Source of the DNA: Bettongia penicillata ogilbyi
Taxonomy: Eukaryota > Chordata > Mammalia > Diprotodontia > Potoroidae
DNA length: 64,000 nt
NCBI GenBank assembly: GCA_023548195.1
Contig: JAJHZJ010000252.1
Location: 3,293,395 to 3,357,394, forward strand
Reading direction: 5' to 3'
A program made the translations under genes and the position numbers. Below, one piece after another: positions 10,460 to 21,599 of the stretch (position 1 is the first letter of the stretch; every line of letters begins with the position of its first letter). The notes under the pieces are model-generated. The model saw only the letters and a list, made by a program, of their open reading frames with translations, was not told the DNA's origin and made no database searches.

Positions 10460-10868
10460 ATGCAACTCAAGAAAGGACATTTGACAACATTTATTATCTT
10501 CAGGGCAGTGCTCTTAAGATACAGAGCACATTCACATGTCCCTGGTTGTTGAATGTCCAAAGAAGATTTTGTCTCAAATTATCTTGGAACAGTGGGAGAT
10601 GCCAGTACTACCAGAAATTCCTCAAAGGCACAGAGGCCACCCCAAAATCACCTAGTATACTCAGTAAGGATATACAACAGATACAAGGATAGCTGCAAGG
10701 ATACAACATTGCTTCAGTTGAGAACACCTTCCCTGGTTCTTTGTAGGCCAGGCTAGCCGACCAGTTCAGTCTGAGGGAGAGCAGCCCCTGGAGCCTCCTC
10801 AAGGACTGACTTCTGTAGTTGGGCCATTAAGAAGCTACATCGATTGTCCAAATCTTAGTTCCCCTAAA
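10460..10868. other. Unassigned interval
   Basis: No gene or known repeat recognised. Base composition is ordinary and no frame looks protein-like. Confidence 0.5.
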
Positions 10869-10869
10869 T

Positions 10870-11335
10870 CAACTAAGTTTTTTTTTTTCATTGTACTTAA
10901 AATTTTTGTTTTCTGTTTTGTGCTTCATCATAGTATCCCATGTATTCTTTTCTTCCTCCTCCCAGAGAACCATCTCATATGACAAATAGTATTTTTTAGA
11001 GAAGGAAAAACAATTTATTGATACATTGAAAAAAAAATTGGAAAACATGTGTGATGTGTAGCACCTGTTAACCTCCCACCTCCAGAAAGGTGTAGATTGG
11101 GAATATTTTCTCATATCTTTTCATTTGAGTTCCACTGGATCTTTTTTTTTAAATTACATTTTATTTATTTATTTTTAGTTAACAAGCATTTATTTTTGCT
11201 CCCTCCTACTTTTGCTACCCTCACTGAAAAGAAAATCCCTGTAATCCATGTATATGTAACCAAGCAAAATAGATTCACATGTTGGCCATGTCCAGATCAA
11301 TACAGTGAGCAACCATAACAGAAGATAGATAAAGA
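10870..11335 (-). mobile_element. Two abutting L1 3' UTR fragments
   Basis: 10870-11135 includes 'gtagcacctgttaacctccc'. 11140-11335 ('taacaagcatttatttttgc', 'cacatgttggccatgtccag') matches, in complement, the L1 3' end seen on the plus strand at 50040-50310. Together they look like stacked 3' ends of two L1 subfamilies. Confidence 0.65.
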
Positions 11336-11514
11336 ACACAATGATATTCCAAGTAAAACAAGAAGTATTTTAAAGCACTAGCTATGCAAAGGTCACCATG
11401 GGAGATAATCTCATAGAAAAGCTACAAAGAAAGAATTTTTTAAAAAATTCCTGTCCTCGAGTTTACATGCTACTGTATGATAAAACGTGTAAACAGATAA
11501 AGATCAAGTATAAA

Positions 11515-12065
11515 ATCCTGGGGTTTTTTTTGGTTACATTTTAAGTTCTGACCTATCTCCTTCCCTCCTTCCCAATTCTGAAATAGAGGCTACCATTTCA
11601 TGCAGATTTATCAATATATGTAAAACCATATTATGTACACTTTTTTATAAGTTATTTCTCTGAAGGTGGATAACGTCTCCCTTCATAGGTCCTTTGGAGT
11701 TGATTTGAGTATTTATAGTACTCAGAATAATGTGGTTGTTTACAATCAGTCATCAAATAATATTGCTGTTACTGTATACAACATTCTCTTGGTTCTGCTT
11801 CCTTCACTTTTCTTTATTTCCTGTAAGTCTTTCCAAGTTTTTCTAAAATCAGACAGCTCATCATTTCTTATAGTGCGGGAGTTCTCCATCACAATCATAT
11901 ACCACATGGTGTTTAGCCATTCCTCAGTTGATGGGCGTCCCCTCAATTTGCAGTTCTTTGCCATCACAAAGAGAGTTGATATAAATATTTTAGAACATAT
12001 AAGTGCTTTCCCTTTCCCCCTCAGATTGCCTTGGGAAACAGACTTGATAGTGGTATACAAAAGTT
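11515..12065 (-). mobile_element. L1 3' end (ORF2 C-terminus and 3' UTR)
   Basis: Complement of L1: 'tttcttatagtgcgggagtt', 'agccattcctcagttgatgg' and 'gcagttctttgccatcacaa' are the ORF2 terminal codons. Stops and shifts interrupt the frame. Confidence 0.85.
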
Positions 12066-12365
12066 ATACACGGTTTTATGAACCCCACTTGATCGTTATA
12101 ATTTCATTACCTTTACCTTTCATTTTTTTGATGCGATATTCTTTCCATTTACATTGTTGGAGTTACTGTGTATATTGTCAAATCAATTGTGTTTAGTTCC
12201 TTCTGTATTCAATCACACACATCATTTCTTACAGTGTAGTAAGACTATTTTATTCATGTACCACAATTTGTTTAGCCACTCCCCAATATATGAGTATCTA
12301 CTTGGTTTCCAATTCTTAGTCATCACAAAAATGCTGCTGTAGATATGTTGGAGTATATGGGGATC
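12066..12365 (-). mobile_element. Second L1 3' end fragment
   Basis: The same ORF2 terminal region recurs ('catttcttacagtgtagtaa', 'tagccactccccaatatatg'), immediately beside the previous copy. This shows two separate 5'-truncated insertions in one orientation. Confidence 0.8.
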
Positions 12366-12580
12366 TTTTTTGGATTCACTTGATGCATAGTCAATTTTAT
12401 TCTATCCTCTCAGTTTTATTTTATGTATGTCTTTGTTTTTTTTTTGATGGTTTCTTATAGACAACAGATTGTATGATTTTTTTTTACCCAATCTGTCACT
12501 CTTTTTTGTTTTGCTGGATTGTTTAATCCATTCACATTTAAAGTTGTAAGAGTTAGGTTTATATTTTCCTCCATCTGTCT
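12366..12580 (-). mobile_element. L1 ORF2 endonuclease N-terminus
   Basis: Read on the minus strand, about 12470-12560 encodes 'LTTLNVNGLNNPAKQKRV'-like sequence, the conserved start of the L1 endonuclease (N-x-N-G-L-N). Only the first part is present. Confidence 0.75.
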
Positions 12581-12779
12581 CTGAAATTGTTTTTTTTCAA
12601 GTTATGTTTTTTTCTCTCTTCTGCTGTAAACACAGCATTATGTTCCTTCATTTACTTTTGTTTAATCTGTTTTAAAGGTGGCTCTGTTTTCATTGGCTCT
12701 CTCTTCCTTAACCCATCTCTGATTCTCATTTGTTACCTTTTCCTTTTAGAGTTTTATTTTTTAGTATACGATAATGTGC

Positions 12780-12960
12780 CTCTTTTTCCGCAGCCAGCCC
12801 CTCTAGCATTTGTCATTTCCTTTTTTCCCTCCCAAATTTACCAGTTTGATAGGTGTGAGATGGAGCCTCATAGTCGTTTAAATTTTCGTTTCTCTAATTA
12901 TTAGTGATTTGGAGCATTTTTTCATATGGCCATTGATAGCTTGAATTTTTCTGTCCTGCT
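12780..12960 (-). repeat. L1 ORF2 late-region fragment
   Basis: 'gataggtgtgagatggagcc', 'gtttctctaattattagtga' and 'gagcattttttcatatggc' are the antisense of the late part of L1 ORF2, near its C-terminus. It is out of order with its neighbours, so it is a separate insertion or rearrangement. Confidence 0.65.
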
Positions 12961-14130
12961 TTTATGTATTTCTTCCCCTTCTTTATCCCCTCTCAATCAA
13001 GTAGATTTCCCTTTCTTCTCTTCTCCTTCAGCTAATTATTCAGCTAATTCTCCTTCAGTTCATTAGTTTTCTAAATATCTTTTCTTGTGTGCCTCTTTCT
13101 AAAAAGGATTTCTCTCATTCTCTTCATTATCCATCTTTCTTTCCGTTTACTCTAGACCTCATTCTCTGATACATGACCCACACAATTATCTATTCTGTCA
13201 TTTTTCTCTATTCTTCATGTAAGAGAAGCTTCTTAAGTATCCATTCCAGACTTGCCCCTTTAGGAGCTTTCTGCCACTACCTTTTAGAGCTTACCCCATG
13301 TATTTTTCTTTTCCCCACTCTAGGAATAGTGTTAATTATTACAGGTGTCAGAGAGGACACAGCTCGAAGGTAGGTCCCCTCTACCACCACTGACACTCTC
13401 TTTTATTGACCTTTTTTTTCTGTCATTTACCTGGAAGTCTCTTCCCTATGTCCATACTCTCCTATTCCTCCAGGTGCCAGGTGACCCACAGGTTTCCACT
13501 CTCCCTTCCTTCCAAGCAGACTTTTCAAGCCACAAATCTCCCAGGTCTCATCCAATGTGAGATTCTCATGGCTCTCTTCATGGACCATCTCTCTTTACCC
13601 AAAGGAGTATTCAACAGTGGAATCCCTTCCACCTCCAAAGTAAGATCTCTTTTCTTCCTCCCTCCTTTTTCATTCTTCCTCTTCTACCTTATCCACGCTT
13701 ATACAGGCTCTTCTTTTTCTGAAAACACTTTCCCTTTATTTTTTTCACCTTATTATTTTGATTTTACTCTGGTACATCACATACTCCTCTCCATCCCTCT
13801 TTGCCCCTGCCCCTCTTTTACATACCCTCCCATGTTGTAATGTAGTCCCACAAAAGAAATATTGATTCACCTTTAGGCAGAATGTTGTCAGGTTCTGTCC
13901 GTAATACCCCTTGGCTGCTTTTTCACTGTTACCTTTATCAGATTTCTGCCTTCACTTCTTTCTCCTCATGTTCATTTAGAAACAAATCTCTTACTGGTCT
14001 TTCTGATGTCTGTTGCTACATTTATTTACTTCTCTTACATTTCTGTTGTTTGGAATGTTTAAGTAACAAATAATCTCTTCAGATCTGATTTTCTTTCTAA
14101 AAATGTTTCCAACTCTTCTTAATTATTGAA
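12961..14130 (-). other. Pyrimidine-rich tract, possible L1 inter-ORF DNA
   Basis: Strand-asymmetric C/T-rich DNA between the ORF2 start and the ORF1 sequence. The plus-strand L1 at 56430-57060 has a purine-rich spacer in the equivalent place, so this may be a spacer read in complement. I cannot align it confidently. Confidence 0.35.
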
Positions 14131-14239
14131 TGTTCATCTTCTGTCCTGTATAGTCAAGCTCACATTTGCAGGATAGGTCACACTGGGCTGCTTCCTGGGC
14201 TCCATTGCTCTTTGGAACACATTATTGAAACAATCCTTC

Positions 14240-15595
14240 TTCCTTTTTCTAGTGGATGTGGAATAGTCTTGCATTATTAGAATGTCTTTTCTTTTGTATT
14301 TGAAGGTCTTTCTTCTGATGGCTTGCAGAACTTGTTGTTTCTGAAATGAATTGCTAAATTTAACTCCTATGTGTCTTGGGGTTTGTAGCCTTGAGTTTTT
14401 TCTGGAGATGATCTGTGGATTCTTTCAACTGAAATTTCATTTTTTATGTTTAGAAGTTCTGGGCAGTTCTCTTCTAATATTTCCTTCATTCTATTGTTAA
14501 AGTTTCTTGTCCTGTATGTTCTTGTAGGAGACATGTGATCCTTAGGTTGTCTCTGCACATTCTGTTTTCAATCAGTATCATTTCTTTGCACAATGAGTGT
14601 ATTTTCTTTTAATGTTATTCATTTTTTTCTTCTCTCCTTCTATTTTGTCTTTTACTTCTGTGTATTTGCATTTCTAATGCACTGTTCTCCTTTTGTTTCT
14701 TTGGTGAGGCTTGCTATTTCAGATCCAAATTTTTCTATTCTACTTATGATTTTTGATATGCAGGAAATAAATTTTGATCTCACAAATTCTCATTTCTCTT
14801 TTAAACCACTCAGGAACATCATGTTGTGATTCTGTGTTTTCATATTTTTCATGCTTCTCTGTCTTATTAAGTATTAGATCATTTTTCTTTATTTTGCAGT
14901 ATTTAATCATAAATACCTGAATTCATTTACTGGATCTGGAGGCCTTCTGTTGTTGCTGTTTTTCCTGTTAACTTATCAGTTTATGTTCAGTGTCTTTGAG
15001 TTTTCTTCTTCCTGAATTTTTTTGGTTTTTCAGGCCTCTCCCCCTCCTTATTTTCCTTGTCCCTTACTTTTGACTCCATCCTCTCTGATTGTGGTTTCCT
15101 TAGGGATTGAATCTCAGTGTCTCAGCCTCTTCCCACAGTGGATTCATGGTTTACCAGCCTAGGTCTGTGTTTCAACTGAAATATGGGCAATCAGACTGGC
15201 CCCAACTGGATGCTGTGTTTTCCTTCAGGCTTGGTGGAATACTGCACAGTCCCCCAACTGCACAGTGTCCTGTCCTAGTGACCTGTCCCACTCCCTCAGA
15301 TCCTTTGTTTTCTGGGCCTATTTTCCCTGGGGTTGGCAGCTCACAGCTTTGCAGCACTGGTGCTTCCTGGATCTAACCCCTAGCAGGTTGACCAAACTGA
15401 CTGTTGAATGAGGGCCAAGCAAAATTCCACAGTTTGGAATCATGCTGGAAGAGGGGGGCCAGCGATATAGAGATAGGTTTTGATTGCATCTTGTCCTTGG
15501 ATCTGCTAATGAATTCTTACTGCTGATTTTGTAGGAAGTGGGGGAGGGAGCTTCAGTGAGCCCAGGGTCACTTAGCATCCTTTCCAATTGTTCTT
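14240..15595 (-). mobile_element. L1 ORF1 remnant with 5' UTR
   Basis: At 14367-14558 the minus frame includes 'RNFNNRMKEILEENCPELL' followed by an 'IHRSSPEK' stretch, parallel to the ORF1p C-terminal domain seen in sense at 43235-43468. The C/T-rich DNA up to about 15080 is further ORF1. The more GC-rich part to 15595 looks like 5' UTR. The reading frame is broken. Confidence 0.65.
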
Positions 15596-15604
15596 GTTTT
15601 GTTT

Positions 15605-16070
15605 TTAATCTCTCTTTTTTTTTACATATTTTAAAAATAATTTATTTATTTTTAGTTTTCAACACTCACTTTCATAAGATTTTGAGTTCCAAATTTCGCC
15701 CATCTTTCCGTTCCTCCCACCCCAAGAGACTGTGTGTTCCAATTGCCCCTTCCCCCAATCTGCCCTCCCTTCTATCATGCCTCTCCCTTCTCTCATCCCC
15801 CTCCCTTCTCTCATCCCCTTCTCCACTATTTTTTTGTAGTGCAAGATAGATTTCTATTTACCCCATTGCCTGTATTTCTTATTTCCCAGTTAAAACAACT
15901 TTTAGCATTCTTTTTTAAAACTTTGAGTTCCAACTTCTCTCCCTTCCTGCCTCCCCTCTCACCCCCTCCAAGAAGGCATACAACTCGATATAGGTCATAC
16001 TTGTGGAGTCATGCAAAACAGTTCCACAATAGTCATTATGTGAGAGACTAGCTATTTGTTTTTACCTTCT
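15605..16070 (-). mobile_element. HAL1/L1-type 3' end
   Basis: 'agttttcaacactcactttc', 'ttttgagttccaaatttcgc' and 'gtgcaagatagatttctatt' are, in complement, the same 3' sequence as the HAL1-like element ending at 44732. It is 5'-truncated, with a short C/T tandem (tctcatccccctccct) inside. Confidence 0.75.
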
Positions 16071-16074
16071 TTTG

Positions 16075-16695
16075 GATTTTGGGTGACCTAGTCTGTAGAG
16101 ATTGCCAAAGTTGCTTTATATTTGGCACAAAATTTGTTTCTGAGAGGTTTGAGAGGTCATAGAGATTGGAGAAAATATCAAATCTTCCATTTTTTGTTCA
16201 TGTGACCCAGAAGTGATCAATTAAATCTTGAAGATAGTATCAGTATCTTTTAAGTGGACCTGGTATGTTCTGGCTCGTTATCCTAGAGCCAGACTGCTAC
16301 ATTGTTCCTCCTAGGGTTCTCAGAGTACTCCTGAGGGGTTGGAATGTCTTTTCCTAATACTATGGGCTTGATTCCCCATTTCAGGTATGATCCTTTCCAC
16401 TGTTAGCTACCAATGACTAACACCTTTGGTTCTGTTTAACTAATTAGCATCAATTAATTTTGCAAAGGAGTATTTACTTGGAAGTTATAGCAAGACAGCC
16501 TCAGTCTCTAGTGTTAGGACCTAGGGCACAATTAACATATGGACTGCATTATTATTACAGTTCAGACTCTAACACAGAGTCAGATGGTTAAAAGAGGAAC
16601 CAAGTGAAGGGCACTTTGCACATAACAACTGCTGGACTGTCTGTAGGACATGGACCTCTGGCCATATAAATCTTGATAACCAGCAGTGATAGGGG
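16075..16695. other. Unassigned interval
   Basis: Non-low-complexity DNA with no recognised repeat or coding signal. An old LTR or DNA-transposon remnant is possible but not supported. Confidence 0.4.
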
Positions 16696-16699
16696 CTCA

Positions 16700-16800
16700 A
16701 AAACTCATAAGATTTAGAATTAGAAAAGACTTTAGGTCATTTAGACCAATTTCCTCATTTTATAGATGAGCAAACGGAGGCCCACAACCTGCTTTTCACT
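16700..16800 (-). repeat. Ther-1/MIR fragment
   Basis: 'ttagaattagaaaagacttt' and 'atagatgagcaaacggaggc' in complement order. The interval 16800-17530 shows nothing I can assign. Confidence 0.6.
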
Positions 16801-17534
16801 GGCATTGATTCCTCTGCTCCTTGACTCTTTTTCTTTCGTTTCTGTTCTCTTTTTCTGAATCGTCCTTATTGGACACGCTCATTTCTTTTTTCCCCCCAAT
16901 CTCCTGACCCTGAAAATGTGAAATGACCTCTCTGAGGACAATACGTCTATGCCATGTACCTTGGTGCTCAAAACAATTATTGCCACCGGAAGTCCTGGTG
17001 AATAATGTCTTTGCTCCGAGAATAAGAATTCATGGGCAGTGGGTCACAGACATCTTTGTGCTAGGCAGTGTAACAAGGAACTCAGCCTGTAGGGAAGCTA
17101 ATGGGTCCCTACCTCCTCCTCTAACATTCCAATTTAGTGGTTTATGGTCATTAAATTGAAAAGGATACTCTTGATATCTTTGAGTAACACTACAACTCTG
17201 AGTCTGGAGCAACCAGGAAGCCCCCTGGTCTAGAAGTCAAAGTGAATTATCATGTAATATCAATATGACAATATGACCAACTGTATGTACTTGGTGATCT
17301 GGGGATAAGAAATGCCACCATCTGAAGGGAAAGGTTGGAGTTGGGCAAGGGAACATGCAGGGAAAAGGGAAATCAGAGAAATCTCTGAGTCCCTACTGGG
17401 GACATTTCAGTTGAGCTGCATTTAATTATCTAAACGTACCATAAAGAAAGAAACTCAGCTAGTTTATTCTAAACTGAAACACGTGAGATTTAAGAAACTG
17501 ATCTGGACTATGCTTCTTTGAGGGCTGATAGGAA

Positions 17535-17740
17535 AATATGAGAGAGAAAGAGAAGGGGGAAGAAAGAGTAAGAGAAAGAGAGAGGGAAGAGGAGAGAGGG
17601 AGAAAGGGAAGGAGAGAAAGAGAAGAGAGGAGAGGAAGAGAGGGAAAGAGAAAAGACAGAAAGAGGGGAGAGGGAGGGAAAGAGAGGAAGAGAGAGGGAG
17701 AAAGGGAAAGAGGGGAGAAAGAGAAAGACAAACACACATA
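17535..17740. repeat. (GAGA/GGAA)n polypurine tract
   Basis: About 200 bp of nearly pure A/G on the plus strand with no fixed unit. Ser/Leu/Phe-rich minus frames here are artefacts of the composition. Confidence 0.9.
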
Positions 17741-17774
17741 GATGAGACATGGGTCAGGAGAGAGGAGAGGCAGC

Positions 17775-17998
17775 AGTTTTAAAAAATTTTTTATTCTGAA
17801 CTTAAGAAATAACACAAGCATTTTTATAACTCAGTAGGATAGAAACAGGTGATTATATGTGGAACTGTGAATCCATTATGTACAATTTGCTGTTCCTTTT
17901 AAATATATAATGAAGTCATCATGTAACTTTCTTTTTTTCCATTTTTTTCTTTCCTTTCCCCTGTCCCCCATCTCTGCCCTAGAGATAACTACCATTAG

Positions 17999-18040
<42 letters not shown>

Positions 18041-18460
18041 CCATTCTCTATACATTTCTGTTTTTTCTCTGGGTGCAGACAGTGTCCTCCTTCATAGATC
18101 TTTCGTAGTTAATTTGGATTTTTATAATCGTCAAAATAATTTATTCACTCAAAACTGTTCTTCAAACCACACTGCTATCACTATATTCAATATTCTCTTG
18201 AGTCTGCTCATCTCACTCTTCATTATTTCATGCCAAGTCTATCCATGTTTTTCTAAGATCATTGAGCTCATCATTTCTTATACCACAGTAGTGTTCCATC
18301 ACGTCATATACCACAACTTGTTCAGCCATCACCCAATAGATGCATCCCCACAATTTCCAGTTCTTTGCCACCGCAAAGGGAACTGTCATAAACATTCTAG
18401 AACATATAGGTTCTTTCCCTTTTTCCCTTTTGAAAGTCAGGCTATAGCCACAGGGCCCCA
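17775..18460 (-). mobile_element. L1 3' end, 5'-truncated
   Basis: 3' UTR in complement ('tattctgaacttaagaaata', 'acaatttgctgttcctttta') then ORF2 C-terminus ('gttcagccatcacccaatag', 'ccagttctttgccaccgcaa'). An AC microsatellite (18001-18037) lies in the 3' UTR, where the plus-strand L1 at 60837-60915 has a TA/CA tract. Confidence 0.85.
18001..18037. repeat. (AC)n microsatellite
   Basis: Uninterrupted AC dinucleotides within an L1 3' UTR. Confidence 0.98.
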
Positions 18461-18512
18461 AATACATAGGGGAGCCAGTCATCCTGTCTCTGGACTTCCT
18501 GTGATTATAGCC

Positions 18513-18755
18513 CTAGGAGACTCTTGGATGAGGTTGTTCTCCTGGTTTGAGCTTCTCTCTCTTCTCCTTGAGATCTTTCTCCCAGCTAAATAGCCAATGT
18601 AATTTCAGGTGCTCTTTGGCATATTCTAATCTGTATAGCTTCTTCAATTTGTCTTTGTTGCTTTCTTTGATTAATAGGTTTACTAGGTCTTCTAGATGAT
18701 CTTTTGGGTCACTAAGGTTTGTTGAAAAGAGGAGAAGCTGGTATGAATAAACCAA
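18513..18755 (-). pseudogene. Unassigned protein-like minus-strand frame
   Basis: A frame of about 80 codons opens right after a stop and has no ATG at its start (first codon TTG). It is rich in Lys, Glu and Leu, with amphipathic spacing ('DLVNLLIKESNKDKLKKLY', 'WEKDLKEKREKLKPGEQ') that looks like real helical protein, unlike low-complexity frames elsewhere. It begins next to the 5' break of the L1 at 18460. I do not recognise the family. A processed-pseudogene fragment or an exon of an unknown gene are both possible, as is a chance frame. Confidence 0.3.
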
Positions 18756-18759
18756 GGGT

Positions 18760-19388
18760 TAACCTTTCCCTTGAGAATGATTAGAGAAATGAATTTTCAT
18801 TCTGAACTCAAACTTTGACCCTGGATTAGATATTTGAAGTGTGACAGATAGATGTAATTCTAGCCCAATACCCTCCTTGGAGACTGGAGGAATGACATCT
18901 CAGCCCTAGAAGCCTAGAACCCTATCAGCCCCTCCCTGTGCTGGCCACTGGCCATGTTGGCAGGGTCTTCAATGTACCATCCAAAAAGGTATGCTAGATC
19001 ACAGATCATATCTTTCCATGCCACCCAAAAGTTGTGTCTTTATATACAAATATGAGATATAAAATGCTGGATATAAATGTAAGTTATTATCTGGTTGAAT
19101 GCCAAGAAATTCACATTGTAGAGCTGGTCCTGGAACCAAGCCTAAATCTTGGGGTGCTTTGATGATTCAAGGTCTGTTTCACTGACGTAGGGCAGTGGTC
19201 TCTAGAGTTGGATTTTTTTTTGATAATACACGCTTATCAATAAAACAATTTTGAGCATGCATCCCTACTATGTATATGTCTACTTATATGTAAAGTACAT
19301 ATGTGTATAATTGCATGGGTAATTATGTATGTTATTAAGTTTATATAAAGGGATGAAATAAAGATAAAATAATATTTGATTCAAAAGT
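18760..19388. other. Unassigned interval
   Basis: Mostly unique-looking DNA. A weak Ther-1-like patch may lie near 19100-19190. The stretch 19260-19375 is AT-rich. Confidence 0.4.
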
Positions 19389-19389
19389 C

Positions 19390-19995
19390 ACTGGTGTTTA
19401 TTGATGTAAGGGAGTGACATTTTCAGGCCTGATAGGAAAATCACTTTGCAAGCTGTGTGCAAGATGGATTGGAAGATGCCATATGAGACCAATTAGAAGG
19501 CTATTGCAGCTTTTCAGGTGAGAGCTGATGAGGTCCTGAACTAGTGTGAATGCTATGTGAGCATTGACAAGGGGACCTATGGGAGACATGTGGAGGTGGT
19601 TGTTTGGTTGATTAATTCTCTCTGCCTCCTTTTGACCCTATTGGGGGTTTTATTGGCAAACATACTGTAGTGGTTTGCCATTTCCTTCTCCAGCTCATTT
19701 TACAGATGAGGAAACTGAGGCAAACAGGGTTACATGTCAGTCTAGGGACTAGTAAGTGTCTGAGGCTGAGTTTGAACTCAGGTCCTCCTGACTCTAGGAC
19801 CAGCACTGTGCCACTTTGCTGCACTACATGTAGAGATAGACATGACAAAATTTGGCAAAGATATGTGGTGGTGAGTGAGAGTGAGAGACTGAAGATGAAA
19901 CTAAGGTCATGAACCTGGATGTGTAATAGCCTTGATGGAAGTATGGTGGTATCCTCAACAGTAATAAGGAAATTTGGAAGAGTAGTTATCTTGAA
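19390..19995 (-). mobile_element. L2 LINE split by a SINE
   Basis: L2 in complement at 19390-19600 ('ggaaaatcactttgcaagct', 'ggctattgcagcttttcagg', 'tgagagctgatgaggtcctg') continues after the SINE at 19831-19995 ('gggagtag'-type end replaced by 'atcctcaacagtaataagga'). Confidence 0.7.
19601..19830 (-). repeat. Mar-1-like SINE nested in L2
   Basis: RTE-like tail 'gaccctattgggggttttat', then 'gccatttccttctccagctc', the core, and the head ending 'gcactgtgccactttgctgc'. It is complete apart from diverged tail sequence. Confidence 0.85.
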
Positions 19996-20319
19996 GGAAA
20001 GATAATACAATGAGATATCTTAGGGGTGGGGAGGGGGCATAAGGCTATTACCCACCTGTCACCTGGGGAACCTCTGTAGCTATGGTGGATGTCCTGGTAG
20101 CAGTCAAGTTAAAACTGCTCTGAGGTCTGTCCCTACACCCTACTTGGGGTAGAGGAGTTGGCAGTTTTTAGAGCAAAGAGAGGATGAATAATGAAGAAAT
20201 TTTTAGGCAATAATGATAGGTATGGTGGTATCCAAGTCAAAGCCACATTGTTATGGGGAAGGAGGAATGTGACCCATTTTCCTGTTTTCTGATTGATTGA
20301 TTGATTACATAGCCTTTGT

Positions 20320-20492
20320 GGGTTATTCTAACATGTTTTGGGGTTTTTTTGAGGTGATGGGGGTTAAGTGATTTGCCCTGGGTCATACAACTAATAAGTG
20401 TCTGAGGCCAGATTTGAACTCATGAAGATGAATCTTCCTGACTTCAGGGCCAGTGCTCTATCCACTGTGCTGCCATGCTGCCTAGCTGCCTC
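20320..20492 (-). repeat. CORE-SINE
   Basis: 'gggttaagtgatttgccctg', 'gtgtctgaggccagatttga' and 'tgctctatccactgtgctgc' in complement. The Mar-1 tail is absent. A short (ATTG)n run precedes it. Confidence 0.8.
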
Positions 20493-20724
20493 CCAGTCTA
20501 AGGCATTCTTGACATTAGGACAGGTCCTCAAGGCGTCAAGAGACCTGGACAGGCATTCCAACTCTACTTTTTATGGTTTATTTGTGACTAAAAGATAGTA
20601 ACAACCTCTCAAAAACTAGAGTAGTCAGGATGGTGTCTAAAGTTCTTCCAGTTCCAAAGCCTTGGCAGGGACCAGATGGGTCTACAGTAAGCCCCTCCTC
20701 CACTAGTTCAATGGATCCACCAGT

Positions 20725-20955
20725 AGCTAGTAAATAGGGTGCTGGGGCAGAAGTCAGGAAAATCCATCTTCTTGAGTACAAACCTTAGACACTTACTAGC
20801 TCTGTGAGTCATTTTACCCTATTTCCTTCAGTTTCCTCACCTGTAAAATGAACTGTAGAAGGAAATGGCAAAACCACTCCAGTATTTTTGCCAAGAACAC
20901 CCCAAATGGAGTTGTGAAAAGTCAGACACAATTGCAAAGTGACTGAACAAAAAGT
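20725..20955 (+). repeat. Mar-1-like SINE
   Basis: Diverged head, then 'ctcacctgtaaaatgaactg', 'gaaggaaatggcaaaaccac' and the RTE-like tail 'gttgtgaaaagtcagacaca', ending in 'gactgaacaaaaa'. Confidence 0.85.
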
Positions 20956-21104
20956 CTCTAGTTTGGAGTGGACTCTTAAGCCAAACTAGAGCAGAGCTAC
21001 AGTCTTTGGAGAGGGAGGCGCGAGTCAAGAGCCAACCCCTCACTCTTATTTTAGGTTGAAATGATAAGTGCACTTAATTTTGTTGGTATTTAGACTTTGT
21101 TCTT

Positions 21105-21305
21105 TCAGTGAGAGGCAGCGTGGTAAAGAGGATGGTCTTGCAGCCAGGAAAAAGTACATTCATGTCTCTCCTCTGGCCAAGGCTCTCTGTGTAGACCATG
21201 ACAAGTCACTAAACCTCCACCTGTTTCAGGCAACTTTCCAAGACCCTAAATTGTAGAGAATGTGATAACTTGCACGTGTAGATGGAAATCTCCATGCCTG
21301 TGAGA
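21105..21305 (+). repeat. CORE-SINE, second tail type
   Basis: The head 'gaggcagcgtggtaaagagg' and tRNA-like body are followed by 'caggcaactttccaagaccc' and 'taaattgtagagaatg'. This tail differs from Mar-1, and a second copy of it lies at 61600-61850. Confidence 0.7.
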
Positions 21306-21319
21306 TTCCAGGTCATTTC

Positions 21320-21592
21320 CTTTTCCGTCACAAGACTGTAAGTTCCTTGTACTAGGATTAGAGTGTAAATTCCCAAGTCCTATAGGGACCATATCTTATA
21401 ATTCACGGTTTCCCTCCCTCACTGCTTAACACATAGAACAAGTACTCGATAAATATTTATGAGCTGATGCTATACCTAGGCTGAGGACCAAAGCTTGTAC
21501 ACAGGACCTCAGTTTCCTCATCTGTAAAATGAGTGAGTTGGATTAGATGATCTTTTTTCCCATCTCCAGATTCTCTGATTTCACTCAGAAGG
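21320..21592 (+). repeat. L2 3' end followed by a Ther-1 3' fragment
   Basis: 21320-21472 has 'caagactgtaagttccttgt' and 'caagtactcgataaatattt' (L2 terminus). 21500-21592 has 'cagtttcctcatctgtaaaa' and 'gattagatgatctttt' (Ther-1). Confidence 0.65.
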
Positions 21593-21599
21593 GTGGGTA

